Shown: piece by piece, positions 16,930-26,142 of the stretch | How positions within the stretch are numbered: the stretch's first letter is position 1 | Layout: each line of letters starts with the position of its first letter | NCBI GenBank assembly: GCA_035556735.1 | Contig: DATMFF010000014.1 | Coordinates: forward strand, 62,001 to 126,000 | DNA from: CANJBX01 sp035556735 | Lineage (GTDB): Bacteria > Pseudomonadota > Alphaproteobacteria > Rhizobiales > Xanthobacteraceae | DNA length: 64,000 nucleotides | Direction: 5' to 3' | Notes under the pieces: model-generated | The model's input: the letters and a program-made list of their open reading frames with translations, nothing else | What the model was told of the DNA's origin: nothing | Databases searched by the model: none | Made by a program: the position numbers and the translations under genes

Positions 16930-18000
16930 TTATGCCTGGGCGGCCTGGACGAACGCCCCGAGCTGCCGCAGGCTCAGCGCGCGCACGTCCGCTTTTTTCT
17001 CCGAAGCCGCGCGATACCACGCGACCGTCAGCTTCAGCCCCTCGTCGAGCGCGATGCGCGAGCGCCAGCCGAGCCGCGCCTTCGCTTTGCTGCTGTCGAG
17101 CCGCAGGAAGCTGGATTCGTGCGGATGCGGCCCGGCGTCGTGGGTCCAGGCGCTCCCCTGCCCCCACAGCCGCACCAACTGCTCGATGATCGTCGAGACC
17201 GGCACTTCGTGGCTCGGCGGCGGCCCGATGTTCCAGGCCTCCGCATAGGCATGGCCATCCTCGGCGAGCCGCTGCGCCAGCCCGAGATACGCCGCCACCA
17301 CGTCGAACACGTGCTGCCACGGCCGCACCGCGTGCGGATTGCGGATCTGCAAAGTCTTGCCCGCCGCAAAGGCGCGCATGGCGTCGGGGATCAGACGGTC
17401 TACCGACCGGTCCCCGCCGCCGAACACGTTGCCCGCCCTCACCGTCGCGACGGCGGCGCTGCCCGGCGCGCCGAAGAAGCTGCTGCGGTAGGATGCCGTG
17501 ACCATCTCGGCGCACGCCTTGCTGTTGCTGTAGGGATCGTAGCCGCCCAGGCGATCGGTCTCGCGGTAGGCGCTCGCGCCCTCGCGATTGTCGTAGCACT
17601 TGTCCGAGGTCACGATCAGCACGGCGCGCACCTGCGCACACTGCCGCACGGCTTCCAGCAGATTGGCCGTGCCCATCACATTGGTCGCGAACGTCCCGAG
17701 CGGGTCGGCGTAGGAGCGGCGCACCAGCGACTGCGCCGCCATGTGGACGACCACCTCGGGCTCGGCCGCCGTCAGCGCAGCCGAAAGGCGGGCGGCATCG
17801 CGCACGTCGCCGACGACGTGATGAACGTCCGCCTGCACACCTGCGGTGACAAACAGGTCTTCATCGCGTTCTGGTGGCAGCGCAAAACCGTGGACATCCG
17901 CACCGAGGCTGCGCAACAGCAGCGACATCCAGGCGCCTTTGAAGCCGGTATGCCCGGTGAGAAAGACCCGTCTGCCGGACCAAAACGCGTGCTGTATCAA
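16930..18000 (-). CDS. rfbG: CDP-glucose 4,6-dehydratase
   Basis: A 356-residue extended SDR that converts CDP-glucose to CDP-4-keto-6-deoxyglucose using bound NAD. The cofactor motif is TGHTGFKG (15-22), the catalytic Tyr157/Lys161 pair lies in YSNSK, and TSDKCYDN (131-138) is the diagnostic RfbG run. The N-terminus FWSGRRVFLTGHTGFKG matches RfbG proteins, yet the only start codon available there is a TTG at 18000. It is separated from rfbF, its normal neighbour, by an oppositely oriented membrane-protein gene, while the C-methyltransferase follows it after 20 bp. Confidence 0.94.
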   Translation of the reverse strand: MIQHAFWSGRRVFLTGHTGFKGAWMSLLLRSLGADVHGFALPPERDEDLFVTAGVQADVHHVVGDVRDAARLSAALTAAEPEVVVHMAAQSLVRRSYADPLGTFATNVMGTANLLEAVRQCAQVRAVLIVTSDKCYDNREGASAYRETDRLGGYDPYSNSKACAEMVTASYRSSFFGAPGSAAVATVRAGNVFGGGDRSVDRLIPDAMRAFAAGKTLQIRNPHAVRPWQHVFDVVAAYLGLAQRLAEDGHAYAEAWNIGPPPSHEVPVSTIIEQLVRLWGQGSAWTHDAGPHPHESSFLRLDSSKAKARLGWRSRIALDEGLKLTVAWYRAASEKKADVRALSLRQLGAFVQAAQA

Positions 18001-18001
18001 G

Positions 18002-19642
18002 ACGTATCCGATCGGCTGGGCCAGTAGAGCCCTTCGCCGTGTCGAGTATTCGAGAACGCGGGGGCCCGCAAGTGGCGCCGATGGACTTCGGACCGCCCGT
18101 TGGCTTACATCCGCCTGCGACCCGGGGAGACACCAGATTCGTCCCGCGCCGATAACGGCCGCCGCGCCCGATCACGCTCCCGCGCCGTCCGGCGCACCTT
18201 GGCTCGCCCGCATCGCATTCGGCGCGATCCTTGCGCTCAAGCTCGCATTGCTCGCCGCCTACGGGCCGATCTACACACCCGACAGCGGCGGATACGTCGC
18301 CTATGCCCAGGCGATGCGCGCCTCCACCGCCTGGCTGCACGATGCCGGCCTCGCGCAATCGGCAGTCCCCGTGCTGGCCCTCCGGATGGCCGGCTATCCG
18401 GCGGTCATCGCCGGCGCGATGGCCCTCGTCGGCACCGCCTGGCCGGTCGCAGTCGTGCTCGTACAGTTCGCGCTGTCCATGACCGCGAGCCACGCGCTCT
18501 ACCGCCTGGCGGCAGAGCTTGGCCTTTCGGCGCGAACCGCGCTGGCGGCCGCCGTCGTCTATATGCTCTCGCTGCCGCTGACCTACGACCAGTGCATCCT
18601 CACCGACAGCCCGTACGCCAGCCTGATCGTTCTCGCCACGGCAGCACTCACGCATGGCGTGCTCGCCAAGCGGACCTTCTCATGGCGGCAGGGCGCCGTC
18701 GCGGGCGCGCTGTTCGTGCTGGCGTTCCTGCTGCGCGATTCCACTCTTGTGCTGTTGCTGGCGTTCGTGCCGCTGATCGCCCTGCGCGCGTGGCTCAACG
18801 GCGCGGCGCGCTGGCGGCAATCGGCCGTTGCCGTGCTCCTGCTCGTTCTCCCGCTGCTCGCAAGCGCCGAGCTCTACAAGCGCTGGAACGAATATCGCAG
18901 CGGCGAGCGCTTCGTCACCACCGTCGCGCAGCTTACGGTAGTGCACGGGCTGGCGAAGACCGCGGCCTCGAACCCGCAATTGCTGTCGGGCGACACGCCG
19001 CTCGACCGCGTGGGAGCGCGGCTGTTTCGGGGCGATCCGTTCGGCGAATCCGTCAAAGTCAGCAACGAGCTGTTCGCGCAGGGCTACGCGGCGACCGACA
19101 TCGCCCGCATGGCGTTCGGCGTCTACTTCCGGAGTTGGCGCGAGCATCCGGCGGCCATGCTGCACCTTCTCAAGCGCAACACGAGCGAGCGCGTCGCCAA
19201 GCTGACCATACGTCCGATCGCGGCGATCTGCGAAACGAGCGAGCTCGCGGCCGGCGAGCGCAGGTGTTACGACTATCGCACCCTCTACCGCGCGATCCCA
19301 TCCGGTTTCGCAGGACTGCCCTGGTCTGCCGTCGCGTTCTTTGCGCTGCAGACGATCGAGCTCACGCTCGCCATAGGCCTGTTCGCACTGTTCTTTCTCG
19401 GCATCCCGGCCATGCTCGCGCAAGCCACGTTCGCCTCGGGCGGATGGCCTGACCGTGCAATCCTGACGTTCGGTGCATTCTGGGCCGTCTACGTGCTCTG
19501 GCATCTCGCGCACGCGATCGTTCACATGGAAGATCGCTACATGATGCCGGTGCTGCCGCTGTCGATCCTCGCGGGTCTCTTCGTGGCAGTTGCGCTACAT
19601 CGCCGGCGCAAGGCACGCACATCGCAGCCACGCCACGTCTAG
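18002..19642 (+). CDS. Polytopic membrane protein, GT-C glycosyltransferase-like (start unresolved)
   Basis: A hydrophobic protein of roughly 500 residues with about 10 membrane segments. After the first helix comes YTPDSGGYVAYAQAM, reminiscent of the acidic first-loop motif of ArnT/PMT-type GT-C glycosyltransferases, and TDSPYASL recurs later. It may therefore transfer a sugar from a lipid carrier in the periplasm. The start is a problem: no ATG, GTG or TTG lies in frame between 18002 and 18247. The candidates are a GTG at 17957, inside rfbG on the other strand, or a TTG at 18248, within the first helix. The gene sits between rfbF and rfbG against their direction, which looks like an insertion. 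The function is inferred weakly. Confidence 0.62.
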   Translation, partial: TYPIGWASRALRRVEYSRTRGPASGADGLRTARWLTSACDPGRHQIRPAPITAAAPDHAPAPSGAPWLARIAFGAILALKLALLAAYGPIYTPDSGGYVAYAQAMRASTAWLHDAGLAQSAVPVLALRMAGYPAVIAGAMALVGTAWPVAVVLVQFALSMTASHALYRLAAELGLSARTALAAAVVYMLSLPLTYDQCILTDSPYASLIVLATAALTHGVLAKRTFSWRQGAVAGALFVLAFLLRDSTLVLLLAFVPLIALRAWLNGAARWRQSAVAVLLLVLPLLASAELYKRWNEYRSGERFVTTVAQLTVVHGLAKTAASNPQLLSGDTPLDRVGARLFRGDPFGESVKVSNELFAQGYAATDIARMAFGVYFRSWREHPAAMLHLLKRNTSERVAKLTIRPIAAICETSELAAGERRCYDYRTLYRAIPSGFAGLPWSAVAFFALQTIELTLAIGLFALFFLGIPAMLAQATFASGGWPDRAILTFGAFWAVYVLWHLAHAIVHMEDRYMMPVLPLSILAGLFVAVALHRRRKARTSQPRHV

Positions 19643-19656
19643 CGCGTGATCGCGCG

Positions 19657-20439
19657 CTACCAGACCTTCCAGGGTGCCTTGCCCTGCTCGTAGACTTCGT
19701 TGAGCAGCGCGTAATCGCGGTACGTGTCCATGCACTGCCAAAAGCCGTCGTGCGGATACATCGCCATACGTCCCTCGCGCGCGATGCGCTGGAGCACGTG
19801 CGATTCGAGGATCTCGTCGTCCCGCCCGGAGTCGAGGTAGTCGAAGATCTGGCGGCTGCACACGAAGAAGCCGCCCGAGATCCGCCCGCCCGTCGCCTGC
19901 GGTTTCTCGTTGAACTCGACCACGCGTCCGCTCGCCTCGTGCTCGATCTCGCCGAAACGGCCGGGCGGACGCACGCCGCTGACCGTCACGATCGGCTTAT
20001 TCTTGCGGTGGAACGCGAGCAGATGCGCCAGATCCACATTGCTCACGCCGTCGCCGTAGGTGAGCAGGAACTCGTCGTCGGTGATGTAGCGCTCGATGCG
20101 CTTGATGCGCGATCCGGTCTGGGTCTTCTCCCCGGTCTCGGCCAGGGTCACCCGCCAGTCGATGTCGTTGGGCGCGTGCTCGAACGTCACCTGCGCGTTG
20201 CGGCGGAAGTCGATGGTGAAATCGGCGATCGTCGCGTGATAGTTCAGGAAGAAGTCCTTGATGACCCAGCCGCGATAGCCGAGGCACAGGACGAAGTCCG
20301 TGAATCCCGCGGCGGCATAGCCCCGCATGATGTGCCACAGGATCGGATAGCGTCCGATCGGGATCATCGGCTTCGGCAGATCGTCGTTGACGCCGCGGAT
20401 CCGCGTCCCCTGGCCTCCGCACAGAATCACCACTTTCAC
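19657..20439 (-). CDS. rfbF: Glucose-1-phosphate cytidylyltransferase
   Basis: A 260-residue enzyme that makes CDP-glucose from CTP and glucose-1-phosphate, the first step of CDP-deoxysugar synthesis. It has the nucleotidyltransferase signature ILCGGQGTR, then DLPKPMIPIG and, in the middle, YGDGVSNVDL, all as in RfbF. The start is a GTG at 20439 (reads VKVVILCGG), matching the family N-terminus and length (about 257), with GAGG nine bases upstream; a longer in-frame extension to 20550 is not homologous. Its product feeds RfbG (16930-18000), which lies beyond an inverted membrane-protein gene. Confidence 0.94.
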   Translation of the reverse strand: MKVVILCGGQGTRIRGVNDDLPKPMIPIGRYPILWHIMRGYAAAGFTDFVLCLGYRGWVIKDFFLNYHATIADFTIDFRRNAQVTFEHAPNDIDWRVTLAETGEKTQTGSRIKRIERYITDDEFLLTYGDGVSNVDLAHLLAFHRKNKPIVTVSGVRPPGRFGEIEHEASGRVVEFNEKPQATGGRISGGFFVCSRQIFDYLDSGRDDEILESHVLQRIAREGRMAMYPHDGFWQCMDTYRDYALLNEVYEQGKAPWKVW

Positions 20440-20814
20440 GTCAAGCGTCCTCGTTCGCGCCGGTGCCCGGGCGTTGTACGCAGCGCCGCGCGGCCGCGCG
20501 ACCCAACCACGGACGCCGAGCCCCGAGGCACCCGGCCGTCTGATTAGCACAGCCCCTTCGCCCCAAGCAGCCGCCCGCAGGCCGGTGCACCCGGCCGCCG
20601 CCCCCGGACGCGGCCAGATCCCAGAATTTTCATGGACTTAGTCCGTGCGCCGCGGCCAAATGCGGATTGAAGCGGCCCCCGATGCTGTTGTACTAGCTAC
20701 ACACCCTCGGGGTAGCGGTGCCGGCGCCACGAGATTCGCGCGGGCAGGCAGGGACCGCGATTTTCCATCGAATGGCGGAACCCAGGTGCAGCCCATGCCG
20801 GCAAAGGACTGAAA
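20440..20814. other. 375-bp divergent intergenic region between rfbF and gmd
   Basis: No coding sequence is supported here. It must hold the promoters of the rfbF side (minus) and the gmd operon (plus). A short palindrome GGACT-T-AGTCC sits at 20634-20644. A weak plus-strand promoter candidate is TTGAAG (20667-20672) with TACTAG (20691-20696) at an 18-bp spacing. The gmd ATG has AAGGA six bases upstream. Confidence 0.5.
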
Positions 20815-21885
20815 ATGAGCGATAAGGTTGCGTTGATCACCGGCATTACCGGACAAGACGGGGCCTTGCTGGCCGAACTTCTGCTGTCGAAGGGCTACAC
20901 CGTCCACGGCGTCAAGCGCCGCTCCTCGTCATTCAACACGGCGCGGGTGGACCACCTCTACCAGGACCCCCACGACCGCGATGTGCGGATGACGTTGCAT
21001 TACGGCGACATGACCGATGCGACCAACCTGATCCGCATCGTGCAGGAGTGCCAGCCGACCGAAATCTACAATCTCGCGGCCCAGAGCCACGTGCAGGTGA
21101 GCTTCGAGACGCCCGAGTACACGGCCAACGCGGATGCGCTCGGCACGCTGCGCCTGCTGGAGGCCATCCGCATCCTCGGCATGGAGAAGCGCGTCCGCTT
21201 CTATCAGGCGTCCACCTCCGAGCTTTACGGCAAGGTGCAGGAAACGCCCCAGCGCGAGACCACCCCGTTCTATCCGCGCTCGCCCTACGCGGCCGCCAAG
21301 CTCTACGCCTATTGGATGGTCGTGAACTACCGCGAGGCCTATAGCTTCCACGCCTCCAACGGCATCCTCTTCAACCACGAAGGGCCGACCCGCGGCGAGA
21401 CGTTCGTCACCCGCAAGATCACCCGCGCCGTCGCCGCCATCGAGCTCGGGCTGCAGCAGAAGCTCTTTCTCGGCAATCTCAATGCCGAGCGCGATTGGGG
21501 CCATGCCCGCGACTTCGTCGAGGGCATGTGGCTGATCCTCCAGCAGGACGAGCCCGACGACTACGTGCTGGCGACCGGCGAGAAGCATTCCGTGCGCGAG
21601 TTCACCGAGAAGGCCTTCGCCCATGTCGGCAAGACCATCGAATGGCGCGGCTCGGGCGTCGAGGAGAAGGGCATCGACACCAAGTCCGGCAAGGTCCTGG
21701 TGGAGATCGATCCGCGCTATTTCCGTCCGACCGAGGTCGAGTTGCTGCTGGGCGACGCGCGCAAGGCGCACCAGCGACTCGGCTGGCGTCACAAGACGAC
21801 CTTCGACGAGCTCGTGCGTGACATGGTCCAAGCCGATATCGTTGCTGTCCGCCGGGAAGACGAACGCCGGAACCGCGATGACTGA
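20815..21885 (+). CDS. gmd: GDP-mannose 4,6-dehydratase
   Basis: A 356-residue extended SDR that converts GDP-mannose to GDP-4-keto-6-deoxymannose, the branch point to GDP-fucose, GDP-rhamnose and GDP-perosamine. The cofactor motif is TGITGQDG near residue 10; STSELYGK and YAAAK carry the catalytic Thr/Ser, Tyr and Lys. The run VKRRSSSFNTARVDHLY is characteristic of Gmd. The ATG is preceded by AAGGA. Downstream are fcl and manC in the same direction, forming the GDP-fucose operon; the perosamine-synthase-like gene at 45800 could draw on the same intermediate. Confidence 0.97.
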   Translation: MSDKVALITGITGQDGALLAELLLSKGYTVHGVKRRSSSFNTARVDHLYQDPHDRDVRMTLHYGDMTDATNLIRIVQECQPTEIYNLAAQSHVQVSFETPEYTANADALGTLRLLEAIRILGMEKRVRFYQASTSELYGKVQETPQRETTPFYPRSPYAAAKLYAYWMVVNYREAYSFHASNGILFNHEGPTRGETFVTRKITRAVAAIELGLQQKLFLGNLNAERDWGHARDFVEGMWLILQQDEPDDYVLATGEKHSVREFTEKAFAHVGKTIEWRGSGVEEKGIDTKSGKVLVEIDPRYFRPTEVELLLGDARKAHQRLGWRHKTTFDELVRDMVQADIVAVRREDERRNRDD

Positions 21886-21948
21886 GCAGCCGACATCTGC
21901 CGCGAGAGAGCACACGCTCCTGTCATTTGTCTGCTATAGAGCCGCGCC

Positions 21949-22926
21949 ATGAGCGGGAACGAAAGCTTTTCACTCGACGGACGCCGCGTGTTTGTCGCCG
22001 GTCATCGCGGCATGGTCGGGTCGGCCATCGTGCGGCGCCTCGGCCGCGAAAATTGCGAGGTGCTCACCGCCCCCCGCAACGAGCTCGACCTCCTGCGCCA
22101 GGCCGACACCGAGCGCTGGATTCACGCGCAGAAGCCGGATGTCGTCGTGCTGGCGGCGGCGCGGGTCGGCGGCATCGCATTCAACGCCGCCAAACCGGTC
22201 GAGTTCCTGGCCGAGAACCTCGCCATCGAGCTCAACGTCATCCAGGCGGCCTACGCCGCCGGTGTCCGCAAGCTGCTGTTCCTGGGGTCGTCCTGCGTCT
22301 ATCCGAAGTTCGCGCCGCAGCCCATGCAGGAGTCAGCTCTGCTCACCGGGTCGCTCGAGCCCACCAACCAGTGGTACGCGGTCGCCAAGATCGCCGGGCT
22401 CAAGCTGGTCGAGGCCTATCGCGAGGAGTACGGGGCGGACTTCGTCTCGGTGATGCCGACCAACCTCTACGGCCCGGGCGACAACTACCACCCCGAGCAC
22501 AGCCACGTGCCGGCCGCCCTCATCCGCCGCTTCCATGAAGCCAAGTTTGCCAACGCACCGACGGTGACGGTGTGGGGCACGGGGAGCCCCCGCCGCGAGT
22601 TCCTCGCGGTGGACGACCTCGCCGACGCCTGCGTGTTCGTGCTGAAGAACTACTCGGGCGCCGAGTTCGTGAACGTCGGGACCGGCAAGGACATCTCGAT
22701 CGCGGAATTTGCGCAGCTCGTGGCCGACGTGATCGGCTACAAGGGACGCATCGCGTACGACACCTCGCGTCCGGACGGCACGCCGCAGAAGCTGCTGGAC
22801 GTCTCCAAGCTCACGCAGATGGGCTGGCGCGCGTCGATCGGGCTGCGCGAGGGGCTGGCCGCCGCCTATGCTGATTTCCAGGCCAACCGCGAGGACATCC
22901 TCGTCAGGGAAAAGGCGGCCTCGTGA
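21949..22926 (+). CDS. fcl: GDP-L-fucose synthase
   Basis: A 325-residue bifunctional epimerase-reductase that converts GDP-4-keto-6-deoxymannose to GDP-L-fucose with NADPH. The cofactor motif GHRGMVGSAIVRRL, the catalytic region SSCVYPKFAPQPM, and YAVAKIAGLK are those of Fcl/WcaG, and the length is typical. It begins 63 bp after gmd and its stop overlaps the GTG start of manC (GTGA), which suggests coupled translation. Confidence 0.97.
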   Translation: MSGNESFSLDGRRVFVAGHRGMVGSAIVRRLGRENCEVLTAPRNELDLLRQADTERWIHAQKPDVVVLAAARVGGIAFNAAKPVEFLAENLAIELNVIQAAYAAGVRKLLFLGSSCVYPKFAPQPMQESALLTGSLEPTNQWYAVAKIAGLKLVEAYREEYGADFVSVMPTNLYGPGDNYHPEHSHVPAALIRRFHEAKFANAPTVTVWGTGSPRREFLAVDDLADACVFVLKNYSGAEFVNVGTGKDISIAEFAQLVADVIGYKGRIAYDTSRPDGTPQKLLDVSKLTQMGWRASIGLREGLAAAYADFQANREDILVREKAAS

Positions 22927-24344
22927 GCGCAAACCTCATCGTCCCCGTCATCATCTGCGGCGGCAGCGGCACGCGGCTGTGGCCGCTCTCGCGCGAGACG
23001 CGGCCCAAGCAGTTCTTTCCGCTGACGGGCGGCCTGTCCACGTTCCAGCAGGTGCTGCAGCGGGTCAGCGACTCCGCCCTGTTCGCCCGCCCGATTGTCG
23101 TCACCAACTCGGAATTCCGCTTCACTGTCGCCGACCAAGTCCAGACCTGCGGCTGCCAGGCCGACATCCTGCTCGAGCCGGTCGGACGCGACTCGGGGCC
23201 CGCGATCTGCGTCGCGGCCGAACTGGCCGGCCGGCGCGACCCGGGCGCGCGCGTGCTGGTGGTTGCCGCCGACCATCTGATCCGCGACGCGCAGGCCTTC
23301 CGTGACGCATGCAAGGCCGCCTTGCCGGCGGCGGACCAGGGCCGCATCGTGACGTTCGGGGTGAAGCCGGCCGGGCCGGCCACGAGCTACGGCTACATCA
23401 AGCCGGCGGGACAGCTGCCGGGGTGCGAGGCGTTCGCGGTCGAGGCCTTCGTCGAGAAGCCCGACGCTGCCACGGCGGCGCGCTACGTCGCCGACGGCTA
23501 CCTCTGGAACAGCGGCAATTTCCTGTTCCGCGCCGATGTCCTGCTCGGCCAGGTCGAACAGTTCGAGCCGCAGATGCGCGCGACCGCGCGCGAGGCGATC
23601 GACGGGCTGATCAGCGATCTCGATTTCCTGCGCCTGCCCGAGCGCGTGTTCGCGCAGGCGCCGAAGAAGTCGATCGACTACATGGTGATGGAACGCACGC
23701 CGCTGGCGGCGGTGCTGCCCGTCTCGTTCAGCTGGTCGGACATCGGAAGCTGGGGCTCGCTCTGGCAGGAGCTCGAGCATGACACCGAGGGCAATGCGGC
23801 GGACGGCCCCGTGGTGCTGATGAACACGCGCAACAGCCTGGTGCGCTCCGACGAAACCGTCCTCACGACGGTAGTGGGACTCGAGGACGTGGTCGTGGTC
23901 GCGACCAGCGACGCGGTGCTGGTGACCTCGCGCGCGCAGTCCGAGGCGGTGAAGGAGCTCGTGCAGAAGCTCAAGAGCGGCAATTACCGCGAGGCGACCG
24001 AGCACCGCCGTGTCCATCGCCCGTGGGGCTACTACCAGGGCATCGACGCCGGCCCGCGCTATCAGGTCAAGCGCATCGTGGTGAAGCCCGCCGGCAAGCT
24101 CTCGCTGCAGAAGCACTTCCACCGGGCCGAGCACTGGGTCGTGGTGAAAGGCACGGCGGAAGTCGTCGTCAATGACGACACCCGCATCGTCTACGAGAAC
24201 GAGTCGGTATATCTGCCGATCGGCTCGACCCACCGGCTCACCAATCCCGGGAAGATCCCCCTCGAGATGATCGAGGTTCAGGTCGGCAGCTATCTCGGCG
24301 AGGACGACATCCTGCGGTTCGAGGATATATATAGTCGCAAGTGA
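22923..24344 (+). CDS. manC: Mannose-1-phosphate guanylyltransferase/mannose-6-phosphate isomerase
   Basis: A 473-residue bifunctional enzyme. The N-terminal guanylyltransferase (GGSGTRLWPLSRE, then FVEKPD) makes GDP-mannose; the C-terminal cupin (type II phosphomannose isomerase, HRPWGYY and GKLSLQKHFHRAEHW) interconverts fructose-6-P and mannose-6-P. It provides the GDP-mannose consumed by gmd upstream. The start is a GTG at 22923 overlapping the fcl stop by four bases. No phosphomannomutase gene is seen in the window. Confidence 0.96.
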   Translation: MSANLIVPVIICGGSGTRLWPLSRETRPKQFFPLTGGLSTFQQVLQRVSDSALFARPIVVTNSEFRFTVADQVQTCGCQADILLEPVGRDSGPAICVAAELAGRRDPGARVLVVAADHLIRDAQAFRDACKAALPAADQGRIVTFGVKPAGPATSYGYIKPAGQLPGCEAFAVEAFVEKPDAATAARYVADGYLWNSGNFLFRADVLLGQVEQFEPQMRATAREAIDGLISDLDFLRLPERVFAQAPKKSIDYMVMERTPLAAVLPVSFSWSDIGSWGSLWQELEHDTEGNAADGPVVLMNTRNSLVRSDETVLTTVVGLEDVVVVATSDAVLVTSRAQSEAVKELVQKLKSGNYREATEHRRVHRPWGYYQGIDAGPRYQVKRIVVKPAGKLSLQKHFHRAEHWVVVKGTAEVVVNDDTRIVYENESVYLPIGSTHRLTNPGKIPLEMIEVQVGSYLGEDDILRFEDIYSRK

Positions 24345-24361
24345 CGCTCGGGCCGGGCCCC

Positions 24362-25213
24362 TCACCCGGCAGCAGCGGTCTTTCGCGCCGACCGGATCAG
24401 GTAACCGACGTTCGAGATGTCCATCCCGACGAACGCCGGATCGTCGAGCGTGACGGACCAGCTCAGTTCCACCGTACCGACCTCCGCGATCGCCTCTGCC
24501 AGCTCCGCCCGAGAGAAGATGTGAATCGGCATCGATCCCTGATGGATGTGGGCGGGAACGGTCTGCACCATGAACTGCGCCCGTTCAGAGTGCGTCGGCA
24601 CGCGCGTGAGCACGATCCACTCGGCCTGTTGCGCAGCCCGCCGCAAGCTCGCGAGCGGATCCGGCAGATACTGAAGCGTGCCGCTGATGAGGGCCACATC
24701 GAATGTCTGATCCGCCGGGATGTCGTGACCGAACGTGAGCAGGTCGCCGGCGACGGCCGTGCACGCCGCCGCGAGAGTGGGCGTCTCGATCACATGCCAG
24801 CGCAGTTGCGTCGCCGGCAGCAGTGTCCGCATCCTGAAGAAGTAGCCGCCGCTGGCGCCGCCGATGTCGAGCACGGAGAGCGACGTCTTGCGCAGGTGGT
24901 CGCGCGCAATGCACAGGGCCGAGTGGACCTGTTGAAAGCGCCCGTCGATCTCGGCCGGCTGCGGCGCCTGCAGCAGGCGGCGCAACTGGTTCGCGGCGGA
25001 TTCGGCCGGTCCTTTCGCATCATAACCTTCGCAGTGCGCCGCCGCCTCGGCGAACGATTGATAGTCGCCGCTGAACATCGTCACCGGCTTTGCGGGCGCG
25101 GGCTCGCTCTGAGGCACGGGCGGTTCTGCCGGTGCGCGCGGCACGACCTTGCGCAATCCCTTGACCAGGATCGGCGGCGTGATGTCCTTGACGATCTGCT
25201 TCAACATCCGCAT
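24362..25213 (-). CDS. SAM-dependent methyltransferase of the TIGR04325 type
   Basis: A 283-residue class I methyltransferase. The early motif MFSGDYQSFAEAAAHCEGYDA is the hallmark of the TIGR04325 group of putative methyltransferases found in polysaccharide loci. The SAM-binding motif is LSVLDIGGASGGYF, and the acidic post-motif is in DVALISGTLQYL. A proline-rich linker (about residues 30-45) separates a basic N-terminal segment from the catalytic part. I use the ATG at 25213; a TTG two codons earlier and an ATG at 25207 are possible. It converges on manC with a 17-bp gap and probably shares an operon with the GT2 gene upstream. The acceptor is unknown. Confidence 0.8.
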   Translation of the reverse strand: MRMLKQIVKDITPPILVKGLRKVVPRAPAEPPVPQSEPAPAKPVTMFSGDYQSFAEAAAHCEGYDAKGPAESAANQLRRLLQAPQPAEIDGRFQQVHSALCIARDHLRKTSLSVLDIGGASGGYFFRMRTLLPATQLRWHVIETPTLAAACTAVAGDLLTFGHDIPADQTFDVALISGTLQYLPDPLASLRRAAQQAEWIVLTRVPTHSERAQFMVQTVPAHIHQGSMPIHIFSRAELAEAIAEVGTVELSWSVTLDDPAFVGMDISNVGYLIRSARKTAAAG

Positions 25214-25245
25214 GACCAAAGCTTATTGTACTCGCCCGTTCAGTG

Positions 25246-26121
25246 TCATCGGCTCGCCACATGAGACGGTGCCGCCATCCGGTTGTGGAGAATCGCCGAC
25301 AAGGCCGCGTTGCCGACGGGAGCGCGCCAGATCGATCTGATCAGGCGTGCCAACGCAGCACCGTATTCGCCCCGCCCGTAATGGGCCGCCGCGCAGGCGA
25401 CGTCTAGTCCCGCAAGCAGATGCCGCTGCTGCTCGCCGGACAGATGGCCCGCGTGCTTCGCCCGGATGCGTTCCGCCGCCTGCAGCACGGTGGCGACCTC
25501 GCCGCCGGCGGAGGGCTCGATCGTGGCGAGCGGGCGCGCCAAAAAACCGAGGGCATTGCGTTGCGCATAACGCAGGAGCCAGTCCCAGTCTTCGAGGCGC
25601 CCCAGCGAGGTGTCGAGCGGCCCCACACGCTCGAAGATCGTCTTTGTGAACATCAGCGTCGAGCCGGGACTGACGAAGCAGCCCCACACGAGATCCGAAA
25701 GATCCAGTTCGCCGTCCTCGTAACGCGGCGAGACGATCGGCGGGCTGCCTCCCCGCTTGAGATGGTAGGCCGTACAGCTTGCGGCCCAGCCGTTCCTCGC
25801 CATGGCCTCGATCTGCGCCGACAGCTTGCCTGGCAGCCACACGTCGTCGGAATCGAGGAACGCCACATAGCCTTCCGGCGCCGCCGCCACGCCGGTGTTG
25901 CGGGCGGCGGCCGCCCCAAGATTGCGGGGGTGGCGCAGGCACTGGATGCGCTCGCCAAACGGCCGCAGCGCCCCTGCAAGATCGTCGCTCGATCCGTCGT
26001 CGACAACGACGATCGCCGCAAGGCCGTATGCCGGCGGAAGATCTTGCGCTAAGACGCTGCTGATCGCCCGCCCCACGCTGTGGGCACGGTTATAAACGGG
26101 AATGACGACGGTGATCAGCAC
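25246..26121 (-). CDS. GT2 family glycosyltransferase
   Basis: A 291-residue GT-A fold glycosyltransferase. It begins ITVVIPVYNRAHSV, has VVVDDGSSDD for the nucleotide and LDSDDVWLPGKL with the DXD-like metal site, and a catalytic-loop EDWDWLLR. No membrane helices, so it is a cytoplasmic enzyme acting on a lipid-linked chain. The start is a GTG at 26121, and only 21 bp separate it from the ATG of the divergent GT2 gene, so the two promoters must overlap the opposing coding regions. Donor and linkage cannot be predicted. Confidence 0.9.
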   Translation of the reverse strand: MLITVVIPVYNRAHSVGRAISSVLAQDLPPAYGLAAIVVVDDGSSDDLAGALRPFGERIQCLRHPRNLGAAAARNTGVAAAPEGYVAFLDSDDVWLPGKLSAQIEAMARNGWAASCTAYHLKRGGSPPIVSPRYEDGELDLSDLVWGCFVSPGSTLMFTKTIFERVGPLDTSLGRLEDWDWLLRYAQRNALGFLARPLATIEPSAGGEVATVLQAAERIRAKHAGHLSGEQQRHLLAGLDVACAAAHYGRGEYGAALARLIRSIWRAPVGNAALSAILHNRMAAPSHVASR

Positions 26122-26142
26122 GTCACGACCATTGCCTCAGAC

